Shown here in pieces: positions 35,945 through 48,852 of a stretch of DNA of 64,000 bases. A program made the translations under genes and the position numbers. The DNA is taken from the NCBI GenBank assembly GCA_031002005.1, contig CM061920.1:49268610-49332609 (forward strand). The letters run 5' to 3'. This stretch comes from Vandiemenella viatica (lineage: Eukaryota; Arthropoda; Insecta; Orthoptera; Morabidae). Each line of letters begins with the position of its first letter. The first letter of the stretch is position 1. The notes beneath the pieces were generated by a model. That model saw only the letters and a program-made list of their open reading frames with translations. It had not been told where the DNA came from and made no database searches.

Positions 35945-37835
35945 ATCCCAGCTGCTTTTATCATGTCTGAGTTAGCCTCGTTGTACCCACTTGATTTACC
36001 TTTCTTCATAGACTTCAAGGCAGCTTCCACTTCAGATCAGGTTATAGGGGGTTCTGCATGTTACATGGCTTCTGTCTCAGTAAGCCCTTTTAAATCCCTG
36101 TAATATGTATTCACTACATCACCATTTAACAGTTTATCAAACAGTGTCCTATTTCTTCCTTGATCTTTCCTATATTCCTCATCACTACTCCAGTATTATC
36201 CTCTAATGCTTTCACTGATTTTTGCTGTCCTCTCCTATTTTTAACTGTTTTGTATAACAGCTTTTTATTTCCTTTAGCATCCTCTTCAAGTGTCAGGAAA
36301 ATACCTCCAAATTCTTGTTTTTCTCATTCTCAATTATTCGTTTGACCATTAGTTTGTGTTCTCTGTGTACCTGAGCCAGTGATATAATTTTTTCCTCATC
36401 TCTGTGAATATCAATCTTCTACTTTTCCAGGGCTAATAATCTCTTTGCCTTATTTCTCAGCTAAATAGCTGTCTTGAGACTTCATTATTCCACAAAGCAG
36501 TTTCCTTACCCAGAACCTTATTATGTGTCATACCACATACTTCCTTTGCCTCTTTAATAAGAATGTTCTTGAATTCCTCCCACTCCTCATGCCCACACTT
36601 GATATCATCATTTGGAAACTTATTCCCTGGTTCTTCTTCGATATTCTTCCCACTTCTCAGTTTTCTCCGGCTCCTATACCTTTTCCTTCTCCTAGACTGA
36701 AATTTCCTATAGTGTTTCTTTTCTTTCCCCTTTGCATGTTAAATTAAATCTTCAAAATCTGCATATATTTTCACTATTTTTTATATGTTAGCATATACTT
36801 TTGCAGTTTTGAAGTGGGCACAGACTTAGTTTCTGTCCTCATCAAAATAATCGTGCCACTTAACTGTCCATAATAATTTACCTATTTCCCTACTCTCTTG
36901 TTCATTACAAATCCCATCGTAATAACTTCACTGAGAGCTTGTGTGCTAATTAACCTCTTTCCCACATCAAACTTCAATCTTAATTAATCCCAAGAACATG
37001 TAACTTAAGTCATTGCAACTCCATTTTTTATTTCTCTAAATATATAGGGTACAGAATCTACAATTTTGTGTCCCAACTTGTAGAATGTTTCTGACAGTTT
37101 TGATGATTCTTTGCTTAGCACCCCTCTCTAGGAGATCTAGGGAACAATTTTACATCTGTAAAGAGGATGTCATCATTCATTATATAACTTGAGAAGATTA
37201 TTTGACCACAGGTTACATTTTTTGATCTTTAATGCAGTGGCTTCTAATTGCCTTCTTTATCTTCATATCAGTAGATTGTTTCTAATTCTTTCATATTTAG
37301 GGGCTAATTCCAAGCCTGAAACATACAGTTGGTGCTGACCACTCAGAGTTCTTTTTCTAAGATTTCATGATACTGTTTGTAGGGAGTGGAGGTGGCTTCT
37401 TATACCAGAAATTGTTAATTTGCAGAACCTCATTTATGTAAATAAGGAGTATCATGTGAAGAAGAGATTGATGTTTGGTTGGAAGAGGCTAATGTATTAT
37501 CCCCAAAACCTCACCCCTATAGTTAATACCTGATTTATGATCATTTTAATTAAATTATCCAAGTTAAATATAAACTTTTTGCTGTACAGTGAAGTCTTAC
37601 TGCATTAATGGTGTAACCTGAAGAGTTTGTTTTCAAAAACAAAAATAATGCATTGCAGATGATTTTTTTTTTTGTGACCTTTTTTAATTGTATGGTATTT
37701 TATTTTATTCTTTTTTCATTTCATTTTTAGAATATAGATTTTATCTCATAATTTCTGTATCTTCACTCTTTGTTTCATTTTTCTCCGCTCTTTTCTGTGG
37801 TGGATGCAACAAACCTTTCCAAATTTACTTCACAG

Positions 37836-38034
37836 GTGGCCCAGCAGTGTGGCTTACATAGGACTGTGGGGGTGGACTTGGTTGCTATGTGTGTAAATGA
37901 TGTACTGGCACAGGGTGCTGAACCACTTTTCTTCTTGGATTACTTTGCCACAGGCCATTTGGACATGAGTATTGCTACACAGGTGGTGGCAGGTGTGGCT
38001 GAGGGTTGCTGCCTTGCTAACTGCGCTCTCATAG
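37836..38034 (+). CDS. GART: GART exon: AIR synthetase domain, second part
   Basis: Acceptor CTTCACAG (37828-37835), donor GTAGAT (38035). It starts on a codon boundary and ends with one base of a split glycine codon, which fits exon 41941. Encodes VAQQCG...[32 protein letters not shown] and a helix ending CALIG. The DLVAMCVND(x)4[10 protein letters not shown] block is the most conserved part of AIR synthetases and forms substrate/ATP site structure in the family. 66 complete codons with no stops. The intron before it is 15.4 kb and almost all transposons. Confidence 0.95.
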
Positions 38035-39939
38035 GTAGATTTTACCTTGTATGTGTTAAAATCAGTATTTTGTTAGTATTTTATCCTATAGTTAATGGAA
38101 GATATGTTTGGTATCAAGATTATGGCTTAATATGCCAATTTTTCTGTAAGTACTTCAAAACAAATTGCGGTCTGTTAGTGAGAAAGACAAAGATTTATTA
38201 GGTGGGTTTACCGCTGTTCATGGAAAATTAGAAGAGAATGGAAAACAGATACACATCTGGCAAACTACATCTCAAAGAAGTAATTCCTTCCAACTGAAAA
38301 GATTTTGTACTTGTAGCAATATAAATGTTCTGTATATAAGATTATGGTATTAAGATTAATCCCAAATATTTGTGGGTCTTCTTCTGCGGTTTTGGTTTTT
38401 TTTTTTCCATAGTAATTACTTGGAATGAAAAATTTACAGGTCTCATACCAATCTATTTCATGATTAATATCTAACTGCTTTGAACTCTGTGCTTGTAGCT
38501 ATTATGATTCCTAATCATGTCGTAATATCCATGGTAAATTCGTTTCCGTTAAACTGAAATATTATGAGTTGAGTTCATTTTCTTTTTTGTGCCATTACTA
38601 TCTTTCTGCCTTCATCTTTGGTAAGTGATGTGTTTACTTTTCCTATCCTTCTTTGTTTTTATAAATCATAAACATTACATTTTTGTTGTCCCAACAGCTC
38701 TTCTATATGGACAAATTACAAATATCTGATGTTCGATACAGATGACTGATGTCAAACTTTTTTTGCTTTGTAAACAATAAATAACTGTCAAGTTTTTAGC
38801 TTTATATTAGTTACATGATATTTTTAAGGCTTAAGGAGGTAGAAATGAAAAACTAAAGAAATATTTGATGTGATCCAAGAAACATTGTTACTTGAAGAGA
38901 ATTGTCACATTTAGTCTATTGTTGGTGAAGATGAAAATAAAATAATTGTTTTAAATCAGGCTTTTTTTTGTGTCGGTGCCAGATGTCACATCGCGAATAA
39001 TGAATTATTGAACTTAATTTGGTGTTCGAGGTGATACGGGGAGTACAAACAAAAAAAATCTGAATATTTTACTGCATGTGGTGAGGCAGATATTGTTATT
39101 GTAGAATACAGTTTAGGGAAACAAATTAGACAGTATTTTAATTTGTAGCTTGACCTTGTTAGTCATCCAGACATATCACTGGTGCTACATAGTCAGTTGG
39201 TTGGCTGCATCATGCAGTTAGTACAATAATGGCATATCATCCTGTATGTTTTAGTTTTGTTGAAACATGTTTTTAGCATTAATAGTAGGTAAGTAGTACA
39301 TGATTTTTTATGCTTGTTATTCATTATTGTTTTTATCTTTTTATTTTTCTTGCTCTGGCTGGCACCAACTCCAAAAATAACTGATTAATGTAAAAATTTC
39401 AAAAACAGTAATGTAAAATATAGTCCTTAGATTTACTTTGTTCTAAGCAACATATAAAGTTGTTTTAAAATTTTTAGTGTCCTTTTTTTGAAGGCAGTTT
39501 ATTTGTTTTTTAAAACAATTATTTTATTTTGAAATTTTTAATGGTATTATAATTTGTTTTGTATTTTCGATATGCCGCAGCAATTCTTATTTTGCGAACT
39601 TCCTGGTAGATCAGTGGTTAAAGCGCTTGATTTCAAAAAAATTCTGGCTTTATATTACCCAACAACTTCCAGAATAGGATTAATTGGACGCTGTGTTAAG
39701 GAATGTCAGTTTATATTTTGGTCCAGGCTGTGTTTCGACCTAATCATAACATCTGTTAAAGCTGCTGTTCAATAATCAAAAGATGTAACATCTGGGCGTT
39801 AATACATACCACATACACAAATCTGTCTCTGGAATATATCTGTTTGTTCCAGCATCACACAGAAAATATAGATTTTTAATTGGTTTTCACAGCTAGGGAT
39901 CGAAGTTGAAATCTGAGGTACATATTGAGACATTAGGAC
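38035..39939. other. GART intron, AT-rich
   Basis: No gene. A tRNA-like head near 39602-39630 may be a worn SINE. Confidence 0.4.
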
Positions 39940-41830
39940 ACATTTATTTTATGAATATTCCACCATGACTTAAAAATAGCTTAATTGATTTTGATGGGAT
40001 TTAAAACTGTGGATTTTTGTAAAGAACATTGGAAATTAAAAGGGGTGCACCATAAAGGGGAAGAGGGATCGGGCATTTGTATGCCAAATGTAGACTGTCT
40101 TTTCTGTTTGATTTAAAGTATACATGTGTAAATTTCTATTGATATCAGATAAAAACTGTAGGTATGTGTAAAAAAACAATTTAGGCATTTAGAGGAAAAG
40201 AGTAGTTCAGTTTTTGTAAAGCTAGTGTGGACAGTATTTCTATTTGTTTTAAAGTATATATGTGCAAAGTTCCATCGAAACCAGATAAAAACTGTAGCTT
40301 TGCTTAAAGAACATTTGCAAAAATTAAATGGGGTAAGGGAATGAGTGTTTGGGTTTTGTAAACGGAATATAGACATTATGTTTCTCTTTGTTTTCAGGTA
40401 CACGTGCACAGTGTTCAGTTGAAATGTGATAAAAACTGTGGGTACCTATAAAGCACATTGAAATTAAGAGGGTTGGGGGTAGAAGGAAAGGTGGGTTGGG
40501 CTTCTGCAACCAATATTAAACACAATTGTTCTGTATATGTGTGTAGATTTCCTAAAAATCGGATAGAAACTATACTTTGTATAGATTAAGGGGATGGTAA
40601 GAGGGAGATAGGTTTGGCTTCTCTAAACCAAATATAGACAGTATTTTTCTGTTTGTTTTGAAGTATACATGTGCATGCTTCCTTCAAAATCAGATAGAAA
40701 CTGTAGCACATTGATAGCAATTAAAGGGGTAGAAAGAAGGATAGGGTTTTGTAAAAGTAATGTGGACAGATTTTTTTCTTCTTCTTATCTTTGTTTTAAA
40801 GTATATGCATGCGAAGTTCCACCGAAATCGGATTAAAATTTAGGTTTTTACAAAAATTAAGGGCTGTAAAAGGGGAGCTAGGGTAGTTTTTTGGATTTTT
40901 TGGTCAGAAATCTTCTCCATAAAAAATACATATATGTGCCAAATTTCATAAAGATTGGTCAAATGGTGTCAACTGTAGCTTTTTAAAAAGAAAATTGACA
41001 AATATCAAGGGGATAGAAATGGAGAGAGGGGTTCAGTTGTTGCAAACCAAAACTTGACATTATTTTTCTCATTGTTTAACAGTAAACGTATGCTAAGTTC
41101 TATCTAAATTGGATAAAAACTGTGGGTTTTTATAAAAATTAAGCAGTTTAATGGGGAGAGGGGGTGGTTTTGGGATTTTTTGGTCAGAAACCTTCTTCGT
41201 GAAAAAATACATATAAGCACCAACTTCCATGGTAGCTTTTTATAACAAACATTGTCAAAAATTAAGGGGGTGGAAGCAGGGAGAGGGTTTGGGCTTTGAC
41301 AGACTAAATGTTGACAGGATTTTTCTCTTTATTTTAAAGTATACATGTGCAAAGTTCAATCAAAATCAGATAAGAAATGTAGGTTTGTATAATATTAACG
41401 GGTGTAAAGGGGAAGAGGGGGGAGGTGTTTTTTTTTTGTCAGAAACCTTCTCCATGAAAAATTATATGCATTTTCCAACTGTAATGGAGATCAGTTAAGT
41501 GGTGTAGACTGTAGCTTTGTGTAAAGAACATTGACAAAAACTAAAAACTAAGAGGGTGGATGGGGGGGGGGGGGCATTCAGTTATTTCAACCCAAAAGTT
41601 GACAGTATTTTTCTCTTCATTTTTGGCTACACATGTCAAAGTTCCATCGAAATTGGATAAAAAATGTGGGTTTGTATAAAAATTAAGGGGTGTAAAGGGG
41701 TAGAAGGGGTGGTTTCATAAGGTACCACTTTGGAGGTATAAAAATTTCATTTAAATTGGTTCAAAATTCGTGAAGAGATCGCTGAACATACATATAAAAA
41801 ATACAGACGAATTGAGAACCTCATCCTTTT
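39940..41830. repeat. Degenerate minisatellite ending in a LINE-like 3' tail
   Basis: About nine copies of a unit containing TATACATGTGCAAAGTTCC, ATCGAAATCGGATAAAAACTG and a G-rich AAGGGG block. Anchors lie near 40120, 40250, 40395, 40540, 40665, 40800, 41080, 41340 and 41630. Spacing is about 130 bp at first and about 260 bp later, where a second block (GTCAGAAACCTTCTCCAT) alternates. It ends ACATACATATAAAAAATACA, GACGAATTGAGAACCTCATC, a T-run and TGAAGTC, like the 3' ends of CR1/Zenon-type LINEs in insects. Confidence 0.6.
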
Positions 41831-41940
41831 TTTTGAAGTCTGTTAGTAATAAATGAATCATTTTTCTTCTTTTTTTATAGAGTTTCAGTCAAGAAGGATA
41901 TCTGTTACCACTAATTTAAACAGTTCTTGCATGTTGACAG

Positions 41941-42192
41941 GTGGTGAAACAGCTGAGATGCCAGGCATGTATGCCCCTGGAGACTATGACTTAGCAGGAT
42001 TCTGTGTGGGTGCAGTGGAGCGCAATGCATTGCTGCCTTGCAGTGAAAGTATTCTGCCAGGTGATTCAGTCATTGCGGTGTCATCCAGTGGTCTACACAG
42101 CAATGGCTTTAGCCTTGTCAGAAAGGTGCTGGATAAATCTGGAGTAAAGTTGTCAGAACCTGCACCATTTAGCAGGTGTGGAAAAACGTTTG
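41941..42192 (+). CDS. GART: GART exon: AIR synthetase domain, third part
   Basis: Acceptor TTGACAG (41934-41940), donor GTAAGATT (42193). Completes the split glycine to give [11 protein letters not shown], the conserved PurM loop, then [36 protein letters not shown] and a less conserved [11 protein letters not shown] end. Begins with two bases and ends with one base of a codon, in phase with exon 56085. 252 bp, no stops. The open frame appears to begin upstream at 41853 only because the intron happens to be open there. Confidence 0.95.
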
Positions 42193-42969
42193 GTAAGATT
42201 TTAATTTTGCTTTTAAAATACATAATGTTATTTAAGAATGTTTTATAAAATCATCTGTAGCAAAATTAATCAGAAATAAGTTATTTAGGAATTAATTTTT
42301 TTTTTCGTTTTATTAACAGTAAGCAAAATTAATGATTGCCAGGAAATATTAAATAAGCAATATACAGAAAACTTTGAATGGATGGTGGTGGACCAAAACA
42401 TGAAACTACATATTTGGAATCATTTATTAATACAAACCTAAAAAGATATAATGTTCATTTTGAGATATTAGTGAAAATGATTGTTGTTGATTAGTCGGAC
42501 CGATGTGAACAGAGATTTATAATTGAGTTATTTAGATAAGAAAAACTTGATTTGTATTATTACTGTGAAAAAATATAGCCAACTAGAAATATTTAAATGT
42601 TAGCAGGCTTATTTATTTCCATGGCAGTGCCAATGGCTTTGTGTATTTGAGAATTAAAAAAAAAAATAAAAATAAATGGTTAGTAGGTTGAGTTAAGACA
42701 GAGTATTAATAAAGGAACTATAGGAAAGCTTTATTTTGTGCATCAGTCTATGAATTATTCAGCAGCACGTGCAGGATATTTGTGACTCATATTGTCTCAT
42801 CCCTCATGATTTGGGCCATTTTCTTGTCACTGTACATTGTAAAATGCTGTCTAGGTCTGAAAATTAAACAGTGTAGACAGCAGACATATTTTGTACATTT
42901 TTTCCTTACCCAAATCCTTCACCCTTTTTTTAATTTATGCTTGAAATTCGCAATTTCAATTACTGAGTT
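42193..42969. other. GART intron, AT-rich
   Basis: Nothing recognised. Confidence 0.45.
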
Positions 42970-43100
42970 CTACCACGCAAGGTGGGTGAGTGGTAACATT
43001 CTGGACTTGCATTTGGGAGGATGTGTATTTGAATTCCCATCCAGGCATCAAGATTTGGGTTTTTACATGGTTTCCCCAAATGACCCCAGGCGAATGCTGG
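42970..43100 (+). repeat. SINE, left half (interrupted)
   Basis: Head AGGTGGGTGAGTGGTAACAT, B-box-like TTTGAATTCCC, body TTTCCCCAAATGACCCCAGG to GAATGCTGG. Continues at 55854 (CTGGGATGCATCC) after a 12.75-kb insertion. Confidence 0.75.
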
Positions 43101-43955
43101 TGTAACGACAAAAGGTATGTAGGGAGGCTGGTATGGTCTATGTACTGCTACTTGTAGACAGCCCACACGCATTGTCGCTACTCTGCTTCAATCTTTCAGA
43201 CAGCACTCTTCCATGCCTTGATCTGATTCTGACTGATTGCAGTATTTTGGACCGTGATAAGTAGGAACGGGTGTACTGTTAGGCTCTGGGTAGGATTTTA
43301 CAGATTCTTTGTTCAAGTACAGTCGCCTCCTGGGATTCAAGAAGTTAATTAGGTTTGCTAGTGAACATACATGTCATTGGCTGGTTACTTCAATAGAGAG
43401 TTTGTTAATATTAAGAGGTTCAATTTAGAACTGTTTAATTTGAAACACACAAACCCAGGTCAGCAGCAGTCCCGCATTACAAAAGAAAGTCAGGCATCGT
43501 ACAACGGTTCGAAGACAGCAGTTAGAAGTCCAACATTCTAATTAGCACTCATTGCCACTGACTGCAAAACAAACTCGACCATCATCACTACTTTGCGACA
43601 TGGCAGAACACGGCACATGGCACACACAATAGCCCACCACGAGACATGTGCCATCACTACTTGTATAAGATTCAAGACTAACTACATTATGGCTGCTTGC
43701 CATGCTTTCAGTCTTGCAGCCAATCATAACTCTTTTTTGTCATCACATGATCTAATTAGCCAATCATGTGTTTCCTTGTCACATTGTACACCAAAGATAA
43801 TCCCTCGGTGCAGTCTGTCCTCTCCACTCTTTTTTTTCTCTCTCTTTAATCCTAAAGTTTACTGTTCTGTCTCGCTAGCTAATGTATTATCTGCCTGTTT
43901 GATCCCTGTACCAAACTAGTTTATCAGTCCTGCGCTCTCAACACTCTCATTACAA
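43101..43955 (-). repeat. LTR of the 43101-55853 element
   Basis: 855 bp, TG...CA. Its last 79 bases match 55773-55853 (TAATGTATTATCTGC, TTTATCAG, CTCTCAACACTCTC). Confidence 0.7.
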
Positions 43956-44046
43956 CCCCTCCCAAAATCTCACTTGTTTCTGGAGCTGTCTCTTCAAAAA
44001 ACAAGGGCAGTTACTAATTCTGCCCATCTGATTTCAGAACAGTTAT

Positions 44047-45839
44047 TGTTAGGATCCAAACCCATATCGGGGTACGTATCGGCTTGTACACCTAAACTTG
44101 AGTTCTTCCAAAATGCTATGAAAAGTCAGATAAAAGTTCTATAACCATGAAAAACCTTGGAGAATGCTAACTGTATGATAAAGATGGTCGCCACTTACAG
44201 AATTAACCCCCTGTAAGCAAGGTACTAAATTAGAAATGAAAGTTGAAGTCAGAATCACCAAAGTATATATTCTTGAAAATTCACAGAAGTTACATAAAAT
44301 GTCACAGTTAGCTATGGCAATCGGAGTAAATCATCACTCTGAAGATCAAAAGTCATGAAACAGAACAGACCGCTCCACCCCGAAACAAATTTTAAAAGGT
44401 TCTATTGTAGAGTCACATGGTGTAAAGTTTCAAAGTTCTACCGTTGGCACCACCGACAAGATCGGCCATCATGGTTTCCGGTTACCCATGAACGCCCGCG
44501 CCAAGAGCGCACAAATTTTTTTTAACACAGTGCGTGTTCACTCTACCCGAGACTTCCTAGTTGTGTGTCTTGAGCAACTCCAGGACCTACCTTTATAGGA
44601 AATTCCTAGACTGCGATGATCAACCGGTGTACTTAATTATTTTTTCGTGCTGAGGGCTTCCAGAAAATCACTAGATGTAAAGCGTTTTGTACCAAGTGTT
44701 GTGCTGTGGGTGTTTTTATTCTCAGTGCTCCCAGACCAGTGTAAATGATTTATGAAATATCTTGGTTCTCCGGGTGGAGCCGCGTCGATTTGTTAAAACC
44801 TAACTTTTCTGCCATCTTGCTGTTGCTTTCATCAGAGGATGGCAGAAACGTTAGGTTTTAACAAATCGACGCGGCTCCACCCGGAGAACCAAGATATTAC
44901 ATACAGTGACCGCGGAAGCCTTCGTAATCGCATGATTTATGAAGTTTGATGAATCGGAAAGCTCGCCGACTTTAAAACTGCGAAACGTCATGTCCGGAAT
45001 ATGAATTTGCTAAAGTTTAAAATATCAAGTTTCGACTATTTTCAAACTATTCTCCTGTCCCTGCTGATTCCCAGGAGGTAAAAATTTTCCAAATCGGTTG
45101 AGTATATCGAAAGTAATGGAATTTCTAAAATTTAGTAGTTTTTCCAACATTACTCAATTTTATTCACTTTTTATTTACAGCTTATTTCTGCCTGAGACTA
45201 TTTTTAAAATGTTCCTTTATTTATTCTAAGTGTTTTAGGAAAGTTTTTAGTTCGGGAAATATGTTTGCCAGACCGAAATTCTGCGTAGTAGGATTACAAT
45301 TTTTAACTTATTTGTATCTTTTATTTATCGGTTGGTGGCTATTGGAAACTTAAAGAATATTGAAGGATATGTTATTAAGTGTTGTTAAATTTACTTTTGA
45401 AGCTCTGACATTACTTGGCTGGACTGAAACATTTTATTGAAATTAGCACATGGTTCGATGTTTTAAAAATCATATTTACTGCTTTAAATCTGTCAGAAAC
45501 TGCGAGTTACTAGTGAATTTAATATAAAATGGTGAAATTATTATTATGAAAGTGCTTTACTGTGTCGAGATGTGTGGAATATTAGTGATATGGTTGCTTA
45601 ATCAACTCTGTTTACTTGCAATTATGGAAACCTATGGATAACGCTCATTTAGGTAAGTTTTACAATTTATAGTTTCTTAGAAACTGTTTATTTATTATTA
45701 TTAAGTTCTGTTTATTTACTTTCCGAACTCCGAAGTGTTGTTGTCTCGATTTTAAACTGTGGTATCATGTATCCAATGTTAACCCAAACTTCGTCGGATT
45801 TTAAACAAATATTGCAAATGAGGAGTAAGGTAGCTTACA
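44047..45839 (-). repeat. Solo LTR of the 638-9791 family
   Basis: Starts TGTTAGGATCC and ends GTAGCTTACA, with TTAT on both sides (44043-44046 and 45840-45843). Family landmarks are present: GTATCGGCTTGTACACC, AACCATGAAAAACCTTGG, CTTAAAGAATATTGA. It carries a 175-bp foldback insertion at 44757. Confidence 0.85.
44757..44931. mobile_element. Foldback insertion with Penelope-like ends
   Basis: Flanked by ATGATTTATGAA on both sides (44745-44756 and 44932-44943). Arms 44757-44816 and 44838-44897 are inverted repeats matching at 59 of 60 positions around a 21-base loop, followed by a 34-base tail on one side only. The arms contain GAAACGTTAGG and AAATCGACGCGGCTCC, motifs I associate with the ends of Penelope-like elements in arthropods. 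The minus strand of the loop has CTGATGA, and GAAA lies 20 bases on. Confidence 0.7.
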
Positions 45840-45843
45840 TTAT

Positions 45844-46769
45844 TTTAACATATTCATAATACAATTTCCTATTTGTAGCTGGTATTTGTTACTGGTACAG
45901 AATCACATACAATCACTTCATTTATAGTAAAGTAAGTTTTCACAAAAATTATCACACAAATTTACATGTTGTCACACAATTACAAAAAATCGTATGTTAT
46001 TGCAAAAATACCAGTCCTGTCACAGACAAATTCAAAGACATACAAAGCAATGCCTTCTATTACATATTTGAACATGGAAGCCTATTACTTGGAAAGTCTG
46101 GTTGTGTTAGAAATATTAACAAGTAAATACAGGTTGTATCCCAGACTGTGGTTCTGATGCTCTTAGGATTTACATCTAATGATAGCAAGAGTTAGTTTTT
46201 AGTTAGTGTCTTTGTCTTAGAGCTGGGTGTTACACCACCACTTGTGCCTAATAGGCAAAAATGTATGCAATTGTTTTAAGTCCTTCTTTACGACTCACAT
46301 TGCAAAACATGCTATTATCTAGTTCATGTTTTCAAATGGACTCATTTAATCAACATAAATGGTTTATTTTGAAATATTGTTCAAAAGTAGTAGTAAATTT
46401 ACAAACTTACAATGACAAAAAAAAATTGTTATGTTTTGTGCATAGCTCGAGGTAGCGAGTTCTCTCACCCCTCAAAAATAATGTGATAGTGTTTTCCTAT
46501 ATTTCCACATTTGGTATTCTTCCTTAGAGGCTACAAACTGTTTTGTATTATAAAAGCATATACAAATCATGAAAAAAAAATTTGCTTAGATACAAAATAC
46601 TTCAATAGAAACAAAATATCCTTAAACTAGAATGTTTATCAGTAGTAACATTCCACCAAACATGAGGTTGATAAAATGAATAGATTACTTGACTGTTGTC
46701 TCTCAAAATTGACAAGGGAATGAATATTATTCATTAGTGTCTCTAATGTGGGATTAGTAATCTGCCTAT
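45844..46769. other. Internal DNA of the 43101-55853 element, no gene
   Basis: AT-rich, no domain seen. Confidence 0.35.
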
Positions 46770-46777
46770 CCCTATAG

Positions 46778-48067
46778 CACTGTTGGACAGAAAACTGTTA
46801 ATTCATTAGTCATTAATTAACAAAGTTAACAAAATGGCAAAAATTTAACTTTTTAGTTAACCTAAAAATCGTTAACAGTGTTCTTAACTTCCATTAAACT
46901 GAACTACTGTTAAATTCAGTCCGTTAAATCTGTAGTTGACGTAGTTGGTTTGTTTGAATTGCGCACCTTGGCACGCTCGACCGTTCGGTAAGTTGGATGG
47001 CGAACGAATTAGATAATAAGAAGTGTGAGTGTGATGCATATACAACTGTTATGCTAGGCGTGGCATTGGTGTGAGCAGGAAAGCTAGAGGTTTGGAGCAT
47101 TTTTATTTTGCATCTGCAAATGTGCCCACTACTCGTTTATAATTCAATCGGTGATTAGTTTTGATATTTTTATAATCTAAATTTTTTTACTGCCAGGAAA
47201 ATGTCACTTTTTAGTTGGAATTGGTTTGGTGATCGTTAGTGAAATAAATTAAACTGGCATTCGTTACATGATTTTGTCATGGAAACTGAACTCTTCAATG
47301 CATTAATGAAAGCAGCAACGCTAACAATAGCAACGAGAGTATTAAAAATTCATGGCCAAATTTATGCTATTATGTAGCATTTAAAGCAAGACTGGGAGAA
47401 CAGTTGATTTGTGAATGCAAATAGTGTTTGTCTAAACTTTCTACAGTCAGGTTAATGTGTATAGCCTTAATAATCTTAAACAACATATGAAGAGGATGCA
47501 TATATCCAAATATGAACAGTTTGCAGAAAAAGAAAAAGTGTGGCCAACTCTTGGGAAAAAAGGAAAATAATTCAATGCCTTCTTCAAGTGCTGTGGCTTC
47601 TTCTGATGTAGATAGCAGCATAAATGATTTGTTTTCATCTCCATCTGCTCATAAAAGTTTACGTCAATAAAACATTTGCCATCGTAGTTACCGGCACTGT
47701 CATAATCCAAGCTGATGTGGACCAATGTATTGTAAACCTTTTCATTGCCAACATGATTCCACTGCATGTTGAAGAATCCGATACGTTGCGAAGCTGGTTA
47801 AAACCATGAACGCCAGTAAAAACTCAATTTCCAGGACATTGGGTAGATGTATTTTTGATTCAGATCATCTTGGTACTGCTTGCAGTAATACCTATTGTAA
47901 TCCTTAAACATCAGTTCAACTTATGGATGGTTAACTTTTAACAGTTTACTTTAACTTGCGTTAAATTTGCAAAAATGTAACGCTTTAACGATTATCAAAG
48001 TTAACTTTTTAAGCAGCGGATTAATGATTACCGAAGTTAAGTTTTCGATTAACTGTGCCCACCTATG
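46778..48067 (+). mobile_element. hAT element, deleted, TTAAC-rich ends
   Basis: CCCTATAG flanks both ends (46770-46777 and 48068-48075). Termini CACTGTTGGACAG and CTGTGCCCACCTATG are related inverted ends. Both subterminal parts are full of GTTAA/TTAAC motifs. Inside, + strand 47390-47540 reads a worn BED-type finger (NLKQHMKRMH near 47470), so it derives from an autonomous hAT. Confidence 0.75.
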
Positions 48068-48075
48068 CCCTATAG

Positions 48076-48852
48076 TTTACTCGAGGTCTAATTGTAGGTT
48101 CAGTGACCTGTATCAGCTGACTGAAAGTACATGCTTCCTGCATATTAACATCTTGCACAATAAAAATTAAGCCATAAACTGACTGATACATATACGTGAC
48201 TCTAAGTGGTGATGCTATTATCATCTTTTCACTCTTAAATGGTTTCAAATCATTGACATTATGTTGTCCCTTTATTACTTGTGATTTCAGATCCACAACT
48301 ACATATACGTTGGAATTGTGGACCTGAAAGGAGATAATTATGGTACTGAAAGTTTATCAAAATGTGTGAGAGTATAAAGGATATTTGAATCAAGTTCCAC
48401 TGAAATAAGTGAGAAGAAGCGAAAAAAATGTGCATCTCTGGCATAATATCACAAAACATACTTCACATCCCAAAAAGTGTACTGGAATAACACTATATCT
48501 AGTACTTCCAATCATAATCTATGGTATTTATACTTTCAGCAAGGGTACAACAAATCTTTAAAAATAGTTGTCAGCATCAATCCTTGTTGACAAAAAGTAT
48601 AGTAACACGGCAGTATCATTGCTCAATCTAGAAGCATCCAGTCTCCAATACAAAATTGATAGGATTCAGCATCGTCTCCTCAGAATGCAGTTATAGCTAG
48701 TGTTTCCTTCCTAGTATTCCTTTACTTGTATATATAATTACATGCAGTCTTTGCTGCCAATCCTTAATAAGCCATCACAGTGTGTGCTATCACACCTAAT
48801 TATGGCATTCCTGTCACTTCATGTGTGCTATCACAGACTTTTCTGTCGTTGC
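48076..48852. other. Internal DNA of the 43101-55853 element, no gene
   Basis: Nothing recognised. Confidence 0.35.

Larger units (their letters stand above)
33690..37300 (-). mobile_element. Decayed LINE, split by another LINE
   Basis: Minus-strand RT pieces in order: an ALWNNEV linker near 36500, EVEAALKSMKKGKSSGYN near 36030, then after the insertion DEQHGFRPGRSTTDLI (34400), RRGVQQSSTLSPL (34150) and VIADDVMIWG (34030; the YADD-type box reads IADD), then a C-terminal part near 33900-33730. It has many stops. The RT family is not firmly placed. The rejoined sequence across 34641/35945 reads ...IKAAGINGIQ-like without the insert. Confidence 0.6.

Noticed and set aside
22401..37835. Nested cuticle-protein gene as in the fruit fly Gart intron
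   Set aside because: No cuticle-type coding region seen in any GART intron in the window.
40113..40509. Two minus frames with repeated peptide blocks
   Set aside because: Produced by the minisatellite units.
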